Positions 23,304 to 30,856 of a DNA stretch of 43,299 bases are shown in pieces. Made by a program: the position numbers and the translations under genes. Origin of the DNA: Actinomyces sp. Its GTDB lineage: Bacteria; Actinomycetota; Actinomycetes; Actinomycetales; Actinomycetaceae. How positions within the stretch are numbered: position 1 is the first letter of the stretch; every line of letters begins with the position of its first letter. Under the pieces are notes generated by a model. That model had not been told where the DNA came from. It saw only the letters and a program-made list of their open reading frames with translations, and ran no database searches. Location of the stretch: assembly GCF_030524025.1 (NCBI RefSeq), contig NZ_JAUNHI010000022.1, positions 1-43,299 on the forward strand. The letters are read 5' to 3'.

Positions 23304-24650
23304 ATGGACCTGTCCCCCGCCGCCTCGCTGCGATCGCGCGTGACCATCGCCCTGGGCCGGGCCGCCCGCACCGCGGCACGCCTGCGCGGAGGGGGCTCGG
23401 GTGGCACCGCCCTGCCGGGCCTCGTCGTCGAGCGCACCGACCCGGGGTTCCTGGCCCGCACCCTCGGCCAGCTGCCCCACGGTGTCATCGTCGTGTCGGG
23501 AACCAACGGCAAGACGACCACAACGAAGATGGTCGTTCAGCTCCTGCGGGACCAGGGCCTGCGAGTGCTCACCAACCGCTCCGGGTCCAACTTCGTGCGC
23601 GGCGTGCTGGCCTCCCTGCTCACCGAGGTCGACGCTGGCGGCCGCCTGGACGCCGACATCGCCGTCCTGGAGCTCGACGAGGCCCACGCGGTGCGCTTCG
23701 TCGAGCTCGTCCGACCGCGCGCCGCCCTCCTGCTCAACGTCATGCGCGACCAGCTCGACCGTTTCGGGGAGATCGACTACACCGCCTCCCTCCTGCGCCA
23801 GGTCGCCGCCGCCACGACCGGGGTCGTCGTCGTCAACGCCGATGACCCCCGCCTGGCCGCGGACCACTTCCTGACCGGCCTGACGGCCCGCAGCGCATCC
23901 TTCGGCGCCGGCGAGGAGCTGCGCTCGCTGTTCCTGTCCGACGACGACCTGCGCACTGGTCACACGGGGTCCCGGGCCCCCCGCCCCGAGTCCTGCCCTG
24001 CCCCCCGGGTGCTCCTGGAGTCCATCGAGGACCAGCGGGCCGTCGTCACCGTGGACGGCCAGGCCCACACGATCGACTTCGCCATCCCCGGGATCCACAA
24101 CATGCTCAACGCCTGCGCCGCGCTGGGCCTGTGCCTCGAGGTGCTCGGCGACCGCGCCGACCTGCCCCGGCTCCTGACCACTCTGAGCGCGGTCGAGGCG
24201 GCTTTCGGCCGCGGTGAGGTCCTCGAGCTCGACGGGCGCCGCATCCAGCTCGCCCTGGTCAAGAACCCCGCCGGATTCCGCATGAGCCTGCTCTCGGCGG
24301 CGACAGCCACCGCCGACGAGGTCGTCATGATCGCCATCAACGACGAGTACGCCGACGGACGGGACATGTCCTGGCTCTGGGACGTCGACTTCACCGGGCT
24401 GCGCGACGGCGTGGCCGTGGTCACCGGTGTGCGCGCCTGGGACATGGCCCTGCGCCTGCGCTATGAGGAGGTCCCGGTCGGGGCCGTCGAGCCGGACCTG
24501 GACGCGGCTCTCGAGCTGCTGCGGGCGGCCGCCGCCGCGGCCGACGACGGCCGGGGCCGCCCGATGCGCGTGTTCACCACCTACACCGCGATGCTGGCCC
24601 TGCGCGCACGGCTGGGGCAGATCACCGACGTCGAGGAGGCCATGGCATGA
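23304..24650 (+). CDS. murT: Lipid II isoglutaminyl synthase, MurT subunit
   Basis: A 448-residue Mur-ligase-like protein. With GatD it amidates the D-Glu of lipid II to D-isoglutamine. Visible are the P-loop SGTNGKTTTTK (65-75), NRSGSNFVRGV, LNVMRDQLDRFGE and the C-terminal DUF1727 part (NPAGFRM, INDEYADGRDMSWLWDVDF). In Gram-positive MurT a four-Cys zinc ribbon sits between the central strands; here the equivalent stretch (about 210-240) has a single Cys, so the ribbon is absent. AGGAG at 23291-23295, -10 TAGACT at 23261. The gatD start overlaps its stop (ATGA). Confidence 0.94.
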   Translation: MDLSPAASLRSRVTIALGRAARTAARLRGGGSGGTALPGLVVERTDPGFLARTLGQLPHGVIVVSGTNGKTTTTKMVVQLLRDQGLRVLTNRSGSNFVRGVLASLLTEVDAGGRLDADIAVLELDEAHAVRFVELVRPRAALLLNVMRDQLDRFGEIDYTASLLRQVAAATTGVVVVNADDPRLAADHFLTGLTARSASFGAGEELRSLFLSDDDLRTGHTGSRAPRPESCPAPRVLLESIEDQRAVVTVDGQAHTIDFAIPGIHNMLNACAALGLCLEVLGDRADLPRLLTTLSAVEAAFGRGEVLELDGRRIQLALVKNPAGFRMSLLSAATATADEVVMIAINDEYADGRDMSWLWDVDFTGLRDGVAVVTGVRAWDMALRLRYEEVPVGAVEPDLDAALELLRAAAAAADDGRGRPMRVFTTYTAMLALRARLGQITDVEEAMA

Positions 24651-25468
24651 GCAGCACGAACGGCACGGGCGGCACGGGCGGCGCAGGCGGCACCGGTCAG
24701 ACGCATGGGGGCGTGTGGGAGCACACGACCCAGGGCCCGGCACGCGGGAGGCTGCGGGTCCTCCAACTCTACCCGCGCGACATGAACATCTATGGGGACT
24801 GGGGCAACACCCTCGTCCTGGTACGGCGCGCGCAGTGGCAGGGCTACGACGTCGAGCTCCTGTCCTATGACCCCGGTGACGAGCTGCCCCGGGACGTCCA
24901 CCTCGTCGTGGGCGGCGGCGGTCAGGACTCGGGGCAGAGCCGGATCAAGGACGACCTCAGCTCCCGCGCCGGCGAGCTGCGGGCCTGGGCCGCCGACGGC
25001 GTGCCCATGCTCGTCATCTGCGGCCTCTACCAGCTCTTCGGGCACCGCTTCGCCACCGGCACGGGCTCGGTGATCCCCGGCATCGGTGTCATCGACGCCG
25101 AGACCGTGGCGGGCGACGGTCGCCTCATCGGCAACATCACCCTCGATGCGGGCGCCCTTGGTCAGGTGGTCGGCTACGAGAACCACTCGGGGCTGACGAC
25201 GCTGGGCCCGGGAGCCAAGCCCTTCGGCCGGGTGCTGAGCGGCAACGGCAACAACGGCACCGACTCCACCGAGGGCGCGCGGGTCCACCACCTCATCGGG
25301 ACCTATCTGCACGGCTCCCTGCTGCCCAAGAACCCGGTGGTCGCCGACTGGCTGCTGGCCCGGGCGGTCGAGCACGCGGGCGGCGCCTGGGACCCGGCTC
25401 CCCTCGAGGACCCGGTCGACGCCTGGGCGGACAAGGCGCGCGCCGTCGCCATGTCCCGCCCCCGCTAA
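24647..25468 (+). CDS. gatD: Lipid II isoglutaminyl synthase, GatD subunit
   Basis: A 273-residue class I glutamine amidotransferase (CobB/CobQ type). It releases ammonia from glutamine for MurT. The catalytic nucleophile is C125 (LVICGLYQLFG) and the catalytic His is H222 (GTYLHGSLLPKNP). The oxyanion/GGGGQD motif is at 89-94. The first 34 residues are a Gly/Thr-rich tail outside the fold. Translational coupling with murT fits the obligate heterodimer. Confidence 0.95.
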   Translation: MSSTNGTGGTGGAGGTGQTHGGVWEHTTQGPARGRLRVLQLYPRDMNIYGDWGNTLVLVRRAQWQGYDVELLSYDPGDELPRDVHLVVGGGGQDSGQSRIKDDLSSRAGELRAWAADGVPMLVICGLYQLFGHRFATGTGSVIPGIGVIDAETVAGDGRLIGNITLDAGALGQVVGYENHSGLTTLGPGAKPFGRVLSGNGNNGTDSTEGARVHHLIGTYLHGSLLPKNPVVADWLLARAVEHAGGAWDPAPLEDPVDAWADKARAVAMSRPR

Positions 25469-25472
25469 CCGC

Positions 25473-25541
25473 GAGATCGGGACATATGACACCTCGAGAT
25501 CGGGACATATGGCACCTCGAGTTCGCCGCATCTGGCACGAC
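25473..25541 (-). repeat. Dispersed 23-bp repeat, locus B (three tandem units)
   Basis: Two near-identical units (25473-25495, 25496-25518) and one degenerate unit (25519-25541) lie in reverse orientation five bases after the gatD stop. The degenerate unit (minus: CGTGCCAGATGCGGCGA) closely matches the flank of the 43.25-kb copy. Locus B and locus C (25721) are inverted relative to each other and enclose hairpins. Confidence 0.85.
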
Positions 25542-25586
25542 GTGCAGACCCCCCGGGACGGATGGTTCCCGGGGGGTCTGCACGTC
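25539..25586. terminator. Perfect 20-bp hairpin downstream of gatD
   Basis: Bases 25539-25558 are the exact reverse complement of 25567-25586, with an 8-base loop CGGATGGT. It could end the murT-gatD transcript, though it sits 70 bases after the stop and inside the repeat element, so it may belong to the element itself. Confidence 0.8.
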
Positions 25587-25612
25587 ATCGGGGCCGGTTC
25601 GTACGACGTCGC

Positions 25613-25675
25613 GTTCGTACCTTGCGTGCCCAAGTCGCACCATCAACCTCCGGTCTGGAGGCACAAGGTACGAAC
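25613..25675. repeat. Long-loop inverted repeat with internal hairpin
   Basis: GTTCGTACCTTG (25613-25624) pairs perfectly with CAAGGTACGAAC (25664-25675) across 39 bases, which themselves contain CCTCC/GGAGG (25647-25661). A competing pairing exists just upstream (GTACGA at 25601-25606 with TCGTAC at 25615-25620), so two mutually exclusive folds are possible. Confidence 0.6.
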
Positions 25676-25720
25676 ACGGCGGCCGAGGGCCTGGTGAGCA
25701 AGGCTCAGTCTCTCAGCCCC

Positions 25721-25754
25721 GATCTCGAGGTGTCATATCTACCGATCTCGGCGG
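25721..25754 (+). repeat. Dispersed 23-bp repeat, locus C
   Basis: One unit (25721-25743: GATCTCGAGGTGTCATATCT then ACC) plus a truncated second start (GATCTCGGCGG). Orientation is opposite to locus B, giving an inverted pair around 25473-25754. Confidence 0.8.
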
Positions 25755-25808
25755 TGAGGGGCGGCAGAGAGGTCGGTGGGGTGGGTGGGAGGCGCCGACG
25801 GCGCGGGG

Positions 25809-25820
25809 ATCATCTACGCT
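25809..25820 (+). promoter_or_regulatory. Extended -10 promoter, leaderless Nudix start
   Basis: ATCATCTACGCT differs by one base from the 12-mer before other genes; ATG 25827 follows six bases later, consistent with a leaderless transcript. Confidence 0.55.
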
Positions 25821-25826
25821 GACTGC

Positions 25827-26321
25827 ATGCCGATCCCCGACTTCATCGTGTCCCTGCGCTCCAAGATCGGTCGCGACCAACTGTGGCTCCCCGGGGTCAG
25901 CATCGTCGTCCTCGACGAGACCGACCGGGTGCTCCTTGGCAGAAGGGCGGACAACGGCCGATGGGGCGTCATCTCGGGCATCCCGGAGCCGGGTGAGCAG
26001 CCCGCAGCCGCGGCGCTGCGCGAGTGCATCGAGGAGACCGGCGTCGACCCGGACATCCTCGGGGTGTGCCGTGTACTCGCGGAGAAGCCCCTCACCTTCC
26101 CCAACGGCGACCGCTGCGTGTTCATGGACACGACCTTCGTGGCGCGCGCCCGCCCCGAGGCCGCGGCCCGGGCCCACGTCGGGGACGAGGAGTCCACCGC
26201 GGTGGGCTGGTTCGCGCTCACCGACCTGCCCGAGCCCCTCGTGACGACGACGCCCCCGCGCATCGAGGCCGCCCTGGACTGGCTCGCCGACCCGGTCCGC
26301 GCGGCACGCTTCGTGCGCTGA
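25827..26321 (+). CDS. Nudix hydrolase
   Basis: A 164-residue Nudix protein. The Nudix box begins GIPEPGEQPA and ends RECIEETGV, matching Gx5Ex7REUxEExGU exactly, so it should hydrolyse a nucleoside diphosphate-X substrate with Mg2+. The preceding strand (VLLGRRADNGRWGVISG) is typical of the MutT/ADP-ribose pyrophosphatase group. The substrate cannot be read from sequence. It is monocistronic, between a leaderless promoter and the palindrome at 26481. Confidence 0.92.
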   Translation: MPIPDFIVSLRSKIGRDQLWLPGVSIVVLDETDRVLLGRRADNGRWGVISGIPEPGEQPAAAALRECIEETGVDPDILGVCRVLAEKPLTFPNGDRCVFMDTTFVARARPEAAARAHVGDEESTAVGWFALTDLPEPLVTTTPPRIEAALDWLADPVRAARFVR

Positions 26322-26480
26322 GACCTCCCCCGGACCACCGCAGCCGAACCGCAGCCGACCCGGGCCGACGACCGCCTGCGGACCGGCGCCACCGGGGCAG
26401 CCCGGCGTGACGTCGGACCGGCAGGAAAGAGCGAACGGCGACCAGTGGGCCGGCGGGGCCGCCGCGCGCGAGGAGCGGCC

Positions 26481-26498
26481 CCCAGGCGCGCGCCTGGG
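26481..26498. terminator. 18-bp palindrome downstream of the Nudix gene
   Basis: CCCAGGCGCGCGCCTGGG is fully self-complementary and flanked by more GC complementarity. It may be a terminator for the Nudix gene although 160 bases from its stop. Bases 26322-26480 and 26499-26577 show no gene. Confidence 0.45.
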
Positions 26499-26577
26499 CT
26501 GCCTGGGCGGCCCGGCGACCGCCGCGCCCGGCGAGCGGTCGCGGCACACCCGAGTGGTGCGGCGCCACCCGCCGCTT

Positions 26578-26607
26578 TTGCCAATAAGTGAACTAAGGCT
26601 ATCCTGA
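26578..26607 (+). promoter_or_regulatory. feo promoter overlapped by a DtxR/IdeR-like box
   Basis: TTGCCA (26578-26583) and TATCCT (26600-26605) are spaced by 16. TGAACTAAGGCTATCCTGA (26589-26607) matches 14 of 19 positions of the DtxR/IdeR consensus TWAGGTWAGSCTWACCTWA and covers the -10. Iron-loaded IdeR would therefore repress feoAB. Confidence 0.6.
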
Positions 26608-26687
26608 TCTTGACGCGAGCCGTGATCGGTTCGCAACCATTCCAGCCAAGCCTCGCGCCACCGAGCACGACCGACCCGAGGAGCCCC

Positions 26688-26969
26688 GTGACCACCGCAG
26701 TGGAGCAGACCGCCACGGCGGTCAACGACACCGTCACCGAGCTGTCCGCCCTGCGCAGGGGGGCACGTGCACGCATCTGCTCGATCTCGACCGCCCGCGG
26801 CACCGGGCTCGCACGCCGCCTGGTGGACCTGGGTCTGGATCCCGGGCGGACTATCGAGGTCATCCGCCGGGCCCCACTGGGCGACCCCACCATCTACCGG
26901 GTGGCCGACTACGAGTTGGGCCTCCGCCGTCAGGAGGCCGACCTCGTCCTGGTCGAGGTGGTCGCATGA
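26688..26969 (+). CDS. feoA: Ferrous iron transport protein A
   Basis: A 93-residue SH3-like FeoA protein that assists FeoB. The fold signature is LRRGARARICSI, RRLVDLGLDPGRTIEVIRRAPLGDP and DYELGLRRQEADLVLVE. GTG 26688 follows GAGGAG at 26678-26683. The N-terminal 25 residues are a variable Thr/Val tail. The stop overlaps feoB (ATGA). Confidence 0.93.
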   Translation: MTTAVEQTATAVNDTVTELSALRRGARARICSISTARGTGLARRLVDLGLDPGRTIEVIRRAPLGDPTIYRVADYELGLRRQEADLVLVEVVA

Positions 26970-29137
26970 GCACCGAACCCGGAACCGCCGTGCCCGCGGT
27001 GAGCGCTCCGCCGGAGCACCACACCGGCGCCGCCCACAGCACCTGTCACGAGGAGGGGGGCTCATGCCACTGCGGCCAGGCCTCGGGCCCGGTCCACCCC
27101 GGCGCCGAGCGGATCGCCCTGGCCGGCGCCCCCAACTCCGGCAAGACCTCCATCTACAACGCCCTGACCGGCCTGCGCGCCAAAACCGGCAACTACCCGG
27201 GTGTCACCGTCTCGCGAGCGATGGGAACCTGCGCTCTGAGCGCCGACGAGGCCGGGGGACAGTCCCGCCGGATCACGGTCGAGGACCTGCCCGGCGCCTA
27301 CTCCCTGGAGCCCATGAGCCCCGACGAGCAGGTCGTCCACGATGTGCTCACCGGCTCGGCCCAGCAAATCGAGCCCCCCGACGCCCTCGTCGTCGTCGTC
27401 GACGCCACGACCCTGTCGCGCTCCCTGGGCTTCGTGGCCCAGACCCTCGCCCTAGGGCTGCCGACCTGCCTGGCGGTGACGATGACCGACGAGCTGGTCC
27501 GCCGCGGCGGACGGCTCGACGTCGAGGCCCTCAGTACCGCCCTCGGCGTGCCCACGGTGCGGGTCATCGGCAACCGTCGCACCGGCATCCCCCAGCTGCG
27601 CGCCGCCCTGGGCTCCTGGCAGGACTGGTCGCGCGTGCCCGTGCCCCCGCCCACCGACGGCGCCGAGCGCCTCAGCTGGACAGAGTCGATCCTCGCCGCG
27701 GCGGACTACGAGCCCCCGGAGCGCGACTCGGTCACCACGGCCATCGACCGCGTTCTGCTGCACCCCGTGCTGGGCACGCTCACCTTCCTGGCCGCCATGT
27801 TCGTCTTCTTCCAGGCGATCTTCACCTGGGCGGCCCCCTTCCAGGACGCGATCGAGTCCTTCTTCGGCCTGCTCGGGGACGCCGTCCACACCTGGCTCGA
27901 CGAGCCCGCCCCCCTGCTGGCGGGGCTCCTGGCCGACGGCATCATCGGCGGCGTCGGCGGCGTCCTCGTGTTCCTGCCCCAGATCGCCATCATGTTCCTG
28001 CTCATCGCCGTCATGGAGGGCGTGGGTTACATGTCCCGCGCCGCCTTCCTCATGGACCGGGTCATGGGCAAGGCGGGCCTGGAGGGAAGGGCCTTCGTCG
28101 CGCTGCTGTCGTCCTTCGCCTGCGCGATCCCCGGGATCATGGCCACCCGCACCCTGCCTAGCGCCAAGGACCGCCTGGCCACGATGCTCGCCGCACCCCT
28201 GATGACCTGCTCGGCCCGCCTGCCGGTCTACATCATCATGATCTCGCTGCTCGTCGACGAGGACACCCGCGTCGGCCCCTTCGGTGCGCGCGGCACGATC
28301 ATGTTCGTCCTGTACCTGACGGGCGCCTGCTCAGCGGTGGGCGCCGCCTGGATCGTCAAGCGGCTGACCGGCCGCGGCGGGATCCTCCTGCCCTTCTACA
28401 TGGAGATGCCCCCCTACCGCCTGCCGCGCGCACGCACCGTGGCGATGATGGTGTGGGACGCCTGCAAGGGCTTCCTCAAGGACGCCGGCACGATCATCCT
28501 CGTAGCCACGATCGTCGTGTGGGCGCTGCTCAACGTCCCGGCGCGCTCACAGGCCGACTTCGACGCCTTCTGCGCCGCCGACACCGAGTGCGCCTCGATT
28601 GCACAGGCCGTGGAGGATCCGGCCTCCTCGACCGTCGTCGGCCTGGACGGAGGCATGGTCACCGACGCCGAGGAGCTCGCCACCCTCTACGACGCCCAGC
28701 GCACCGGCTACATCATGGACCACTCGTGGGCCGCCTCCATCGGCCGCGCCGTCCAGCCGGTCTTCGAGCCCCTGGGCTTCGAGTGGCGGATCAACGTCGC
28801 CGTCCTGTCATCCCTGGCCGCGCGCGAGACCTTCGTGGCGACTCTCGGCCAGATCGCGGCCGCGGGCGACCCGGAGGAGCCGGCGGCCGAGCTGGCGGCG
28901 ATGACCTACCAGGAGGACACGCTGACCAACCGGGCCGGTGATCCCCTGTTCAACCCGGCGACCATCGCCGCGGTCCTCGCCTTCTTCGTCTTCGCCATGC
29001 AGTGCATGGCCACGGCCGGGGTGATCCGCCGCGAGACCGGAACGTGGAAGTGGCCCGTGGTCGCCTACACCTACCTCTTCGTCCTGGCCTGGGTGGCGGC
29101 TGCCGCGGTGCGCGCCGTCGTCGACGCCCTGGTCTGA
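26966..29137 (+). CDS. feoB: Ferrous iron transporter FeoB
   Basis: A 723-residue inner-membrane Fe2+ transporter with a cytoplasmic G-domain. G1 is GAPNSGKTS (54-62) and G3 DLPGAYS. The G4 position reads VTMTDEL instead of NMxDE, losing the guanine-contacting Asn. The helical spacer is followed by about eight or nine membrane segments with the two Gate motifs (FACAIPGIMATR, PLMTCSARLPVY). An N-terminal extension of about 48 residues has Cys/His (C27, C34, C36; CHEEGGSCHCG) that could bind metal. It is coupled to feoA and followed three bases later by a NifU-type gene. Confidence 0.95.
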   Translation: MSTEPGTAVPAVSAPPEHHTGAAHSTCHEEGGSCHCGQASGPVHPGAERIALAGAPNSGKTSIYNALTGLRAKTGNYPGVTVSRAMGTCALSADEAGGQSRRITVEDLPGAYSLEPMSPDEQVVHDVLTGSAQQIEPPDALVVVVDATTLSRSLGFVAQTLALGLPTCLAVTMTDELVRRGGRLDVEALSTALGVPTVRVIGNRRTGIPQLRAALGSWQDWSRVPVPPPTDGAERLSWTESILAAADYEPPERDSVTTAIDRVLLHPVLGTLTFLAAMFVFFQAIFTWAAPFQDAIESFFGLLGDAVHTWLDEPAPLLAGLLADGIIGGVGGVLVFLPQIAIMFLLIAVMEGVGYMSRAAFLMDRVMGKAGLEGRAFVALLSSFACAIPGIMATRTLPSAKDRLATMLAAPLMTCSARLPVYIIMISLLVDEDTRVGPFGARGTIMFVLYLTGACSAVGAAWIVKRLTGRGGILLPFYMEMPPYRLPRARTVAMMVWDACKGFLKDAGTIILVATIVVWALLNVPARSQADFDAFCAADTECASIAQAVEDPASSTVVGLDGGMVTDAEELATLYDAQRTGYIMDHSWAASIGRAVQPVFEPLGFEWRINVAVLSSLAARETFVATLGQIAAAGDPEEPAAELAAMTYQEDTLTNRAGDPLFNPATIAAVLAFFVFAMQCMATAGVIRRETGTWKWPVVAYTYLFVLAWVAAAAVRAVVDALV

Positions 29138-29140
29138 GCC

Positions 29141-29716
29141 GTGCGCCCCGTCCCCATGCACCCGGTGTCGACACCGGATCCGGCGAGCCTGAGGTGGGTG
29201 GTGCCCGATGGCCTGCTTCCCTTCACCGGGACGGTGGGGCGCGCCCCCGCCCCGCTCCAGGCACTGCTCGAGGACGGCACCCTCCTGTCGGTCGAGGTGG
29301 CGCCCGATGCGGTGCTCACGGTCCTGGCCGACGGCCACACGTGGTCGGGGCAAGGGCCCCGGGTGCGCAGCGCCCTGCTCGAGGCCCTCAGCCTGCCCGA
29401 GGGCTGGAGCCCTGGCCCGGGGGCGGTCGGGGCCGGGCCCGACGACGTCCTGGCGGCGGCCGCCCGCCAGATCGCCCAGGGGACCGTGGGTGAGCTGGCA
29501 GCGAGCCACGGCGGGTCCTTCACCGTCGTCGAGGTGCGCGACGGCGTCGTCGAGGTGGCGCTCGAGGGCGCCTGCCACGACTGCCCGGCAGCGGTCGTCA
29601 CGATGCAGGCCCGTTTCGCCCACCTCCTGCGACGCCGCTGCCCCTGGCTGGTCGAGGTGCGCCAGCATGCCGGCGCGGCGGCCTCGAGTCTCGGGCCACC
29701 GGTATCCGTCGGCTGA
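29141..29716 (+). CDS. NifU C-terminal-domain Fe-S protein (Nfu-like)
   Basis: A 191-residue protein. The last about 90 residues are a NifU/Nfu domain, with QIAQGTVGELAASHGGSF, VEVALEGACHDCPAA (the CxxC that holds a bridging [4Fe-4S] cluster) and PWLVEV at the end. The first 95 residues are unassigned. It starts with GTG 29141 only three bases after feoB, so it is part of the feo transcript. It may receive Fe delivered by FeoB for cluster building, or serve as the FeoC-like partner; this is inference. ATG 29156 is an alternative start. Confidence 0.82.
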   Translation: MRPVPMHPVSTPDPASLRWVVPDGLLPFTGTVGRAPAPLQALLEDGTLLSVEVAPDAVLTVLADGHTWSGQGPRVRSALLEALSLPEGWSPGPGAVGAGPDDVLAAAARQIAQGTVGELAASHGGSFTVVEVRDGVVEVALEGACHDCPAAVVTMQARFAHLLRRRCPWLVEVRQHAGAAASSLGPPVSVG

Positions 29717-29797
29717 GGGCGGGCCGTTCATGTCGGCGGCCGCTGCTGGTCGACAGACCGACCGGTGGCTGACCCGTCGTCGGCTGAGGGCGGGCCG
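29707..29797 (+). repeat. 20-bp direct repeat at the nfu stop codon
   Basis: CGTCGGCTGAGGGCGGGCCG occurs at 29707-29726 (covering the nfu stop) and again at 29778-29797, suggesting a short local duplication. Confidence 0.7.
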
Positions 29798-29849
29798 CCA
29801 CGGCGCCGGCCGTACCGGCCCCGATCCCGGCCGGTGTCGTCTCGCGGTC

Positions 29850-29893
29850 ATGCTGCGGCGCCCGCGCCGACACCGGCCCGGGCGCCGCAGCAT
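29850..29893. terminator. Bidirectional terminator between nfu and hemQ
   Basis: A perfect 15-bp stem (29850-29864 with 29879-29893), 14-base loop, between convergent genes. Confidence 0.8.
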
Positions 29894-29904
29894 CGCCCCA
29901 CGGC

Positions 29905-30702
29905 TCAGACCTGTGGCTGGCGCTCGGCCCACTGGTGCAGGTCGACCCTGCACCCGGTGTAGAAGGGCACGTCAGTGCGGACGTGGAGGCGCGCCTCGGT
30001 GTAGCGCTGGTGGTGGATGACCCCTTCGAGCCGGTCGAGGGAGTCGGCCTCGAAGGCGAGGATCCACTCGTAGTCGCTCAGCCCGAAGGTGGCCAGGGTC
30101 GAGCCCTTGACGTCGGGGTAGGCGGTGAAGCCGTGGCGGCCGTGCTCGGCCATGATCCGCGAGCGCTCCTGGGCGTCGAGGAGGTACCACTCGTAGGACC
30201 GCACGAAGGGGTAGACCATGCACCAGTCGCGCGGGGCGACCCCGGCCAGGCAGGCGGGGACGTGCCGGGGGTTGAACTCAGCCGGGGTGTGCAGGCCCAT
30301 GCAGGACCACACCGGCTCGAGGTGGCGCCCCAGCGCCGAGGCCCGCAGGCGGTGGAAGGCCTCCTGGAGCACGAGCGGGTCCTCGGCCAGCCACCAGACC
30401 ATGAGGTCGGCGTCGGCGCGCAGACCCGCAACGTCGTACCAGCCGCGGGTGGTCACGCCGGTGCCGTCGACCGCCCGGACCGCCTCGTCGACGAGCGCGT
30501 CCCTGTCCTCGGCCCGGCCCGGCAGGGCCGAGGACAGGCGCAGGACGGCGTAGAGGGCGTAGTGGGTGCCCGTGTTGATGGCGTCGAAGTCGACGTCGAC
30601 GGCATCGCGCGGGTCGCGGTGCGGGCGGCGCTCCTCGTCCTCGAAGCGGTGCAGCCCGCCGGGCGCGCCGGCCGTGCCCGTCGTCTCTTTCGTTCCGGTC
30701 AT
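29905..30702 (-). CDS. hemQ: Coproheme decarboxylase (HemQ/ChdC)
   Basis: A 265-residue chlorite-dismutase-fold enzyme that converts coproheme to heme b using peroxide, the last step of the coproporphyrin pathway. Actinobacterial ChdC signatures are present: MGLHTPAEFNPRHVPACL (distal side), MVYPFVRSYEWYLL with the catalytic Tyr (about Y164), RIMAEHGRHGFTAYPDV and LSDYEWILAFEAD. AAGGAG seven bases upstream fixes ATG 30702. It follows hemH on the same strand after a 154-base gap (30703-30856) with no obvious gene. Confidence 0.95.
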   Translation of the reverse strand: MTGTKETTGTAGAPGGLHRFEDEERRPHRDPRDAVDVDFDAINTGTHYALYAVLRLSSALPGRAEDRDALVDEAVRAVDGTGVTTRGWYDVAGLRADADLMVWWLAEDPLVLQEAFHRLRASALGRHLEPVWSCMGLHTPAEFNPRHVPACLAGVAPRDWCMVYPFVRSYEWYLLDAQERSRIMAEHGRHGFTAYPDVKGSTLATFGLSDYEWILAFEADSLDRLEGVIHHQRYTEARLHVRTDVPFYTGCRVDLHQWAERQPQV

Positions 30703-30856
30703 GATGCGGCTCCTTGTCTGCCGTGTTTCGGTAGGTTCGTTGCGGTCGGTGTTCCGGAGGTCGTGGGTGGTGGCGGGGCCGCCGCCTCGCTCAGCCGCCG
30801 TGTCTGCCCGCGGCCTCGGTGCCACAGCCTCTGTGCTGCCATCTCAGTGCGCGGCC

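Noticed and set aside
25473-25541. CRISPR array from 23-bp units
   Set aside because: The units are contiguous with no spacers and recur at other intergenic sites, so they are a dispersed repeat.
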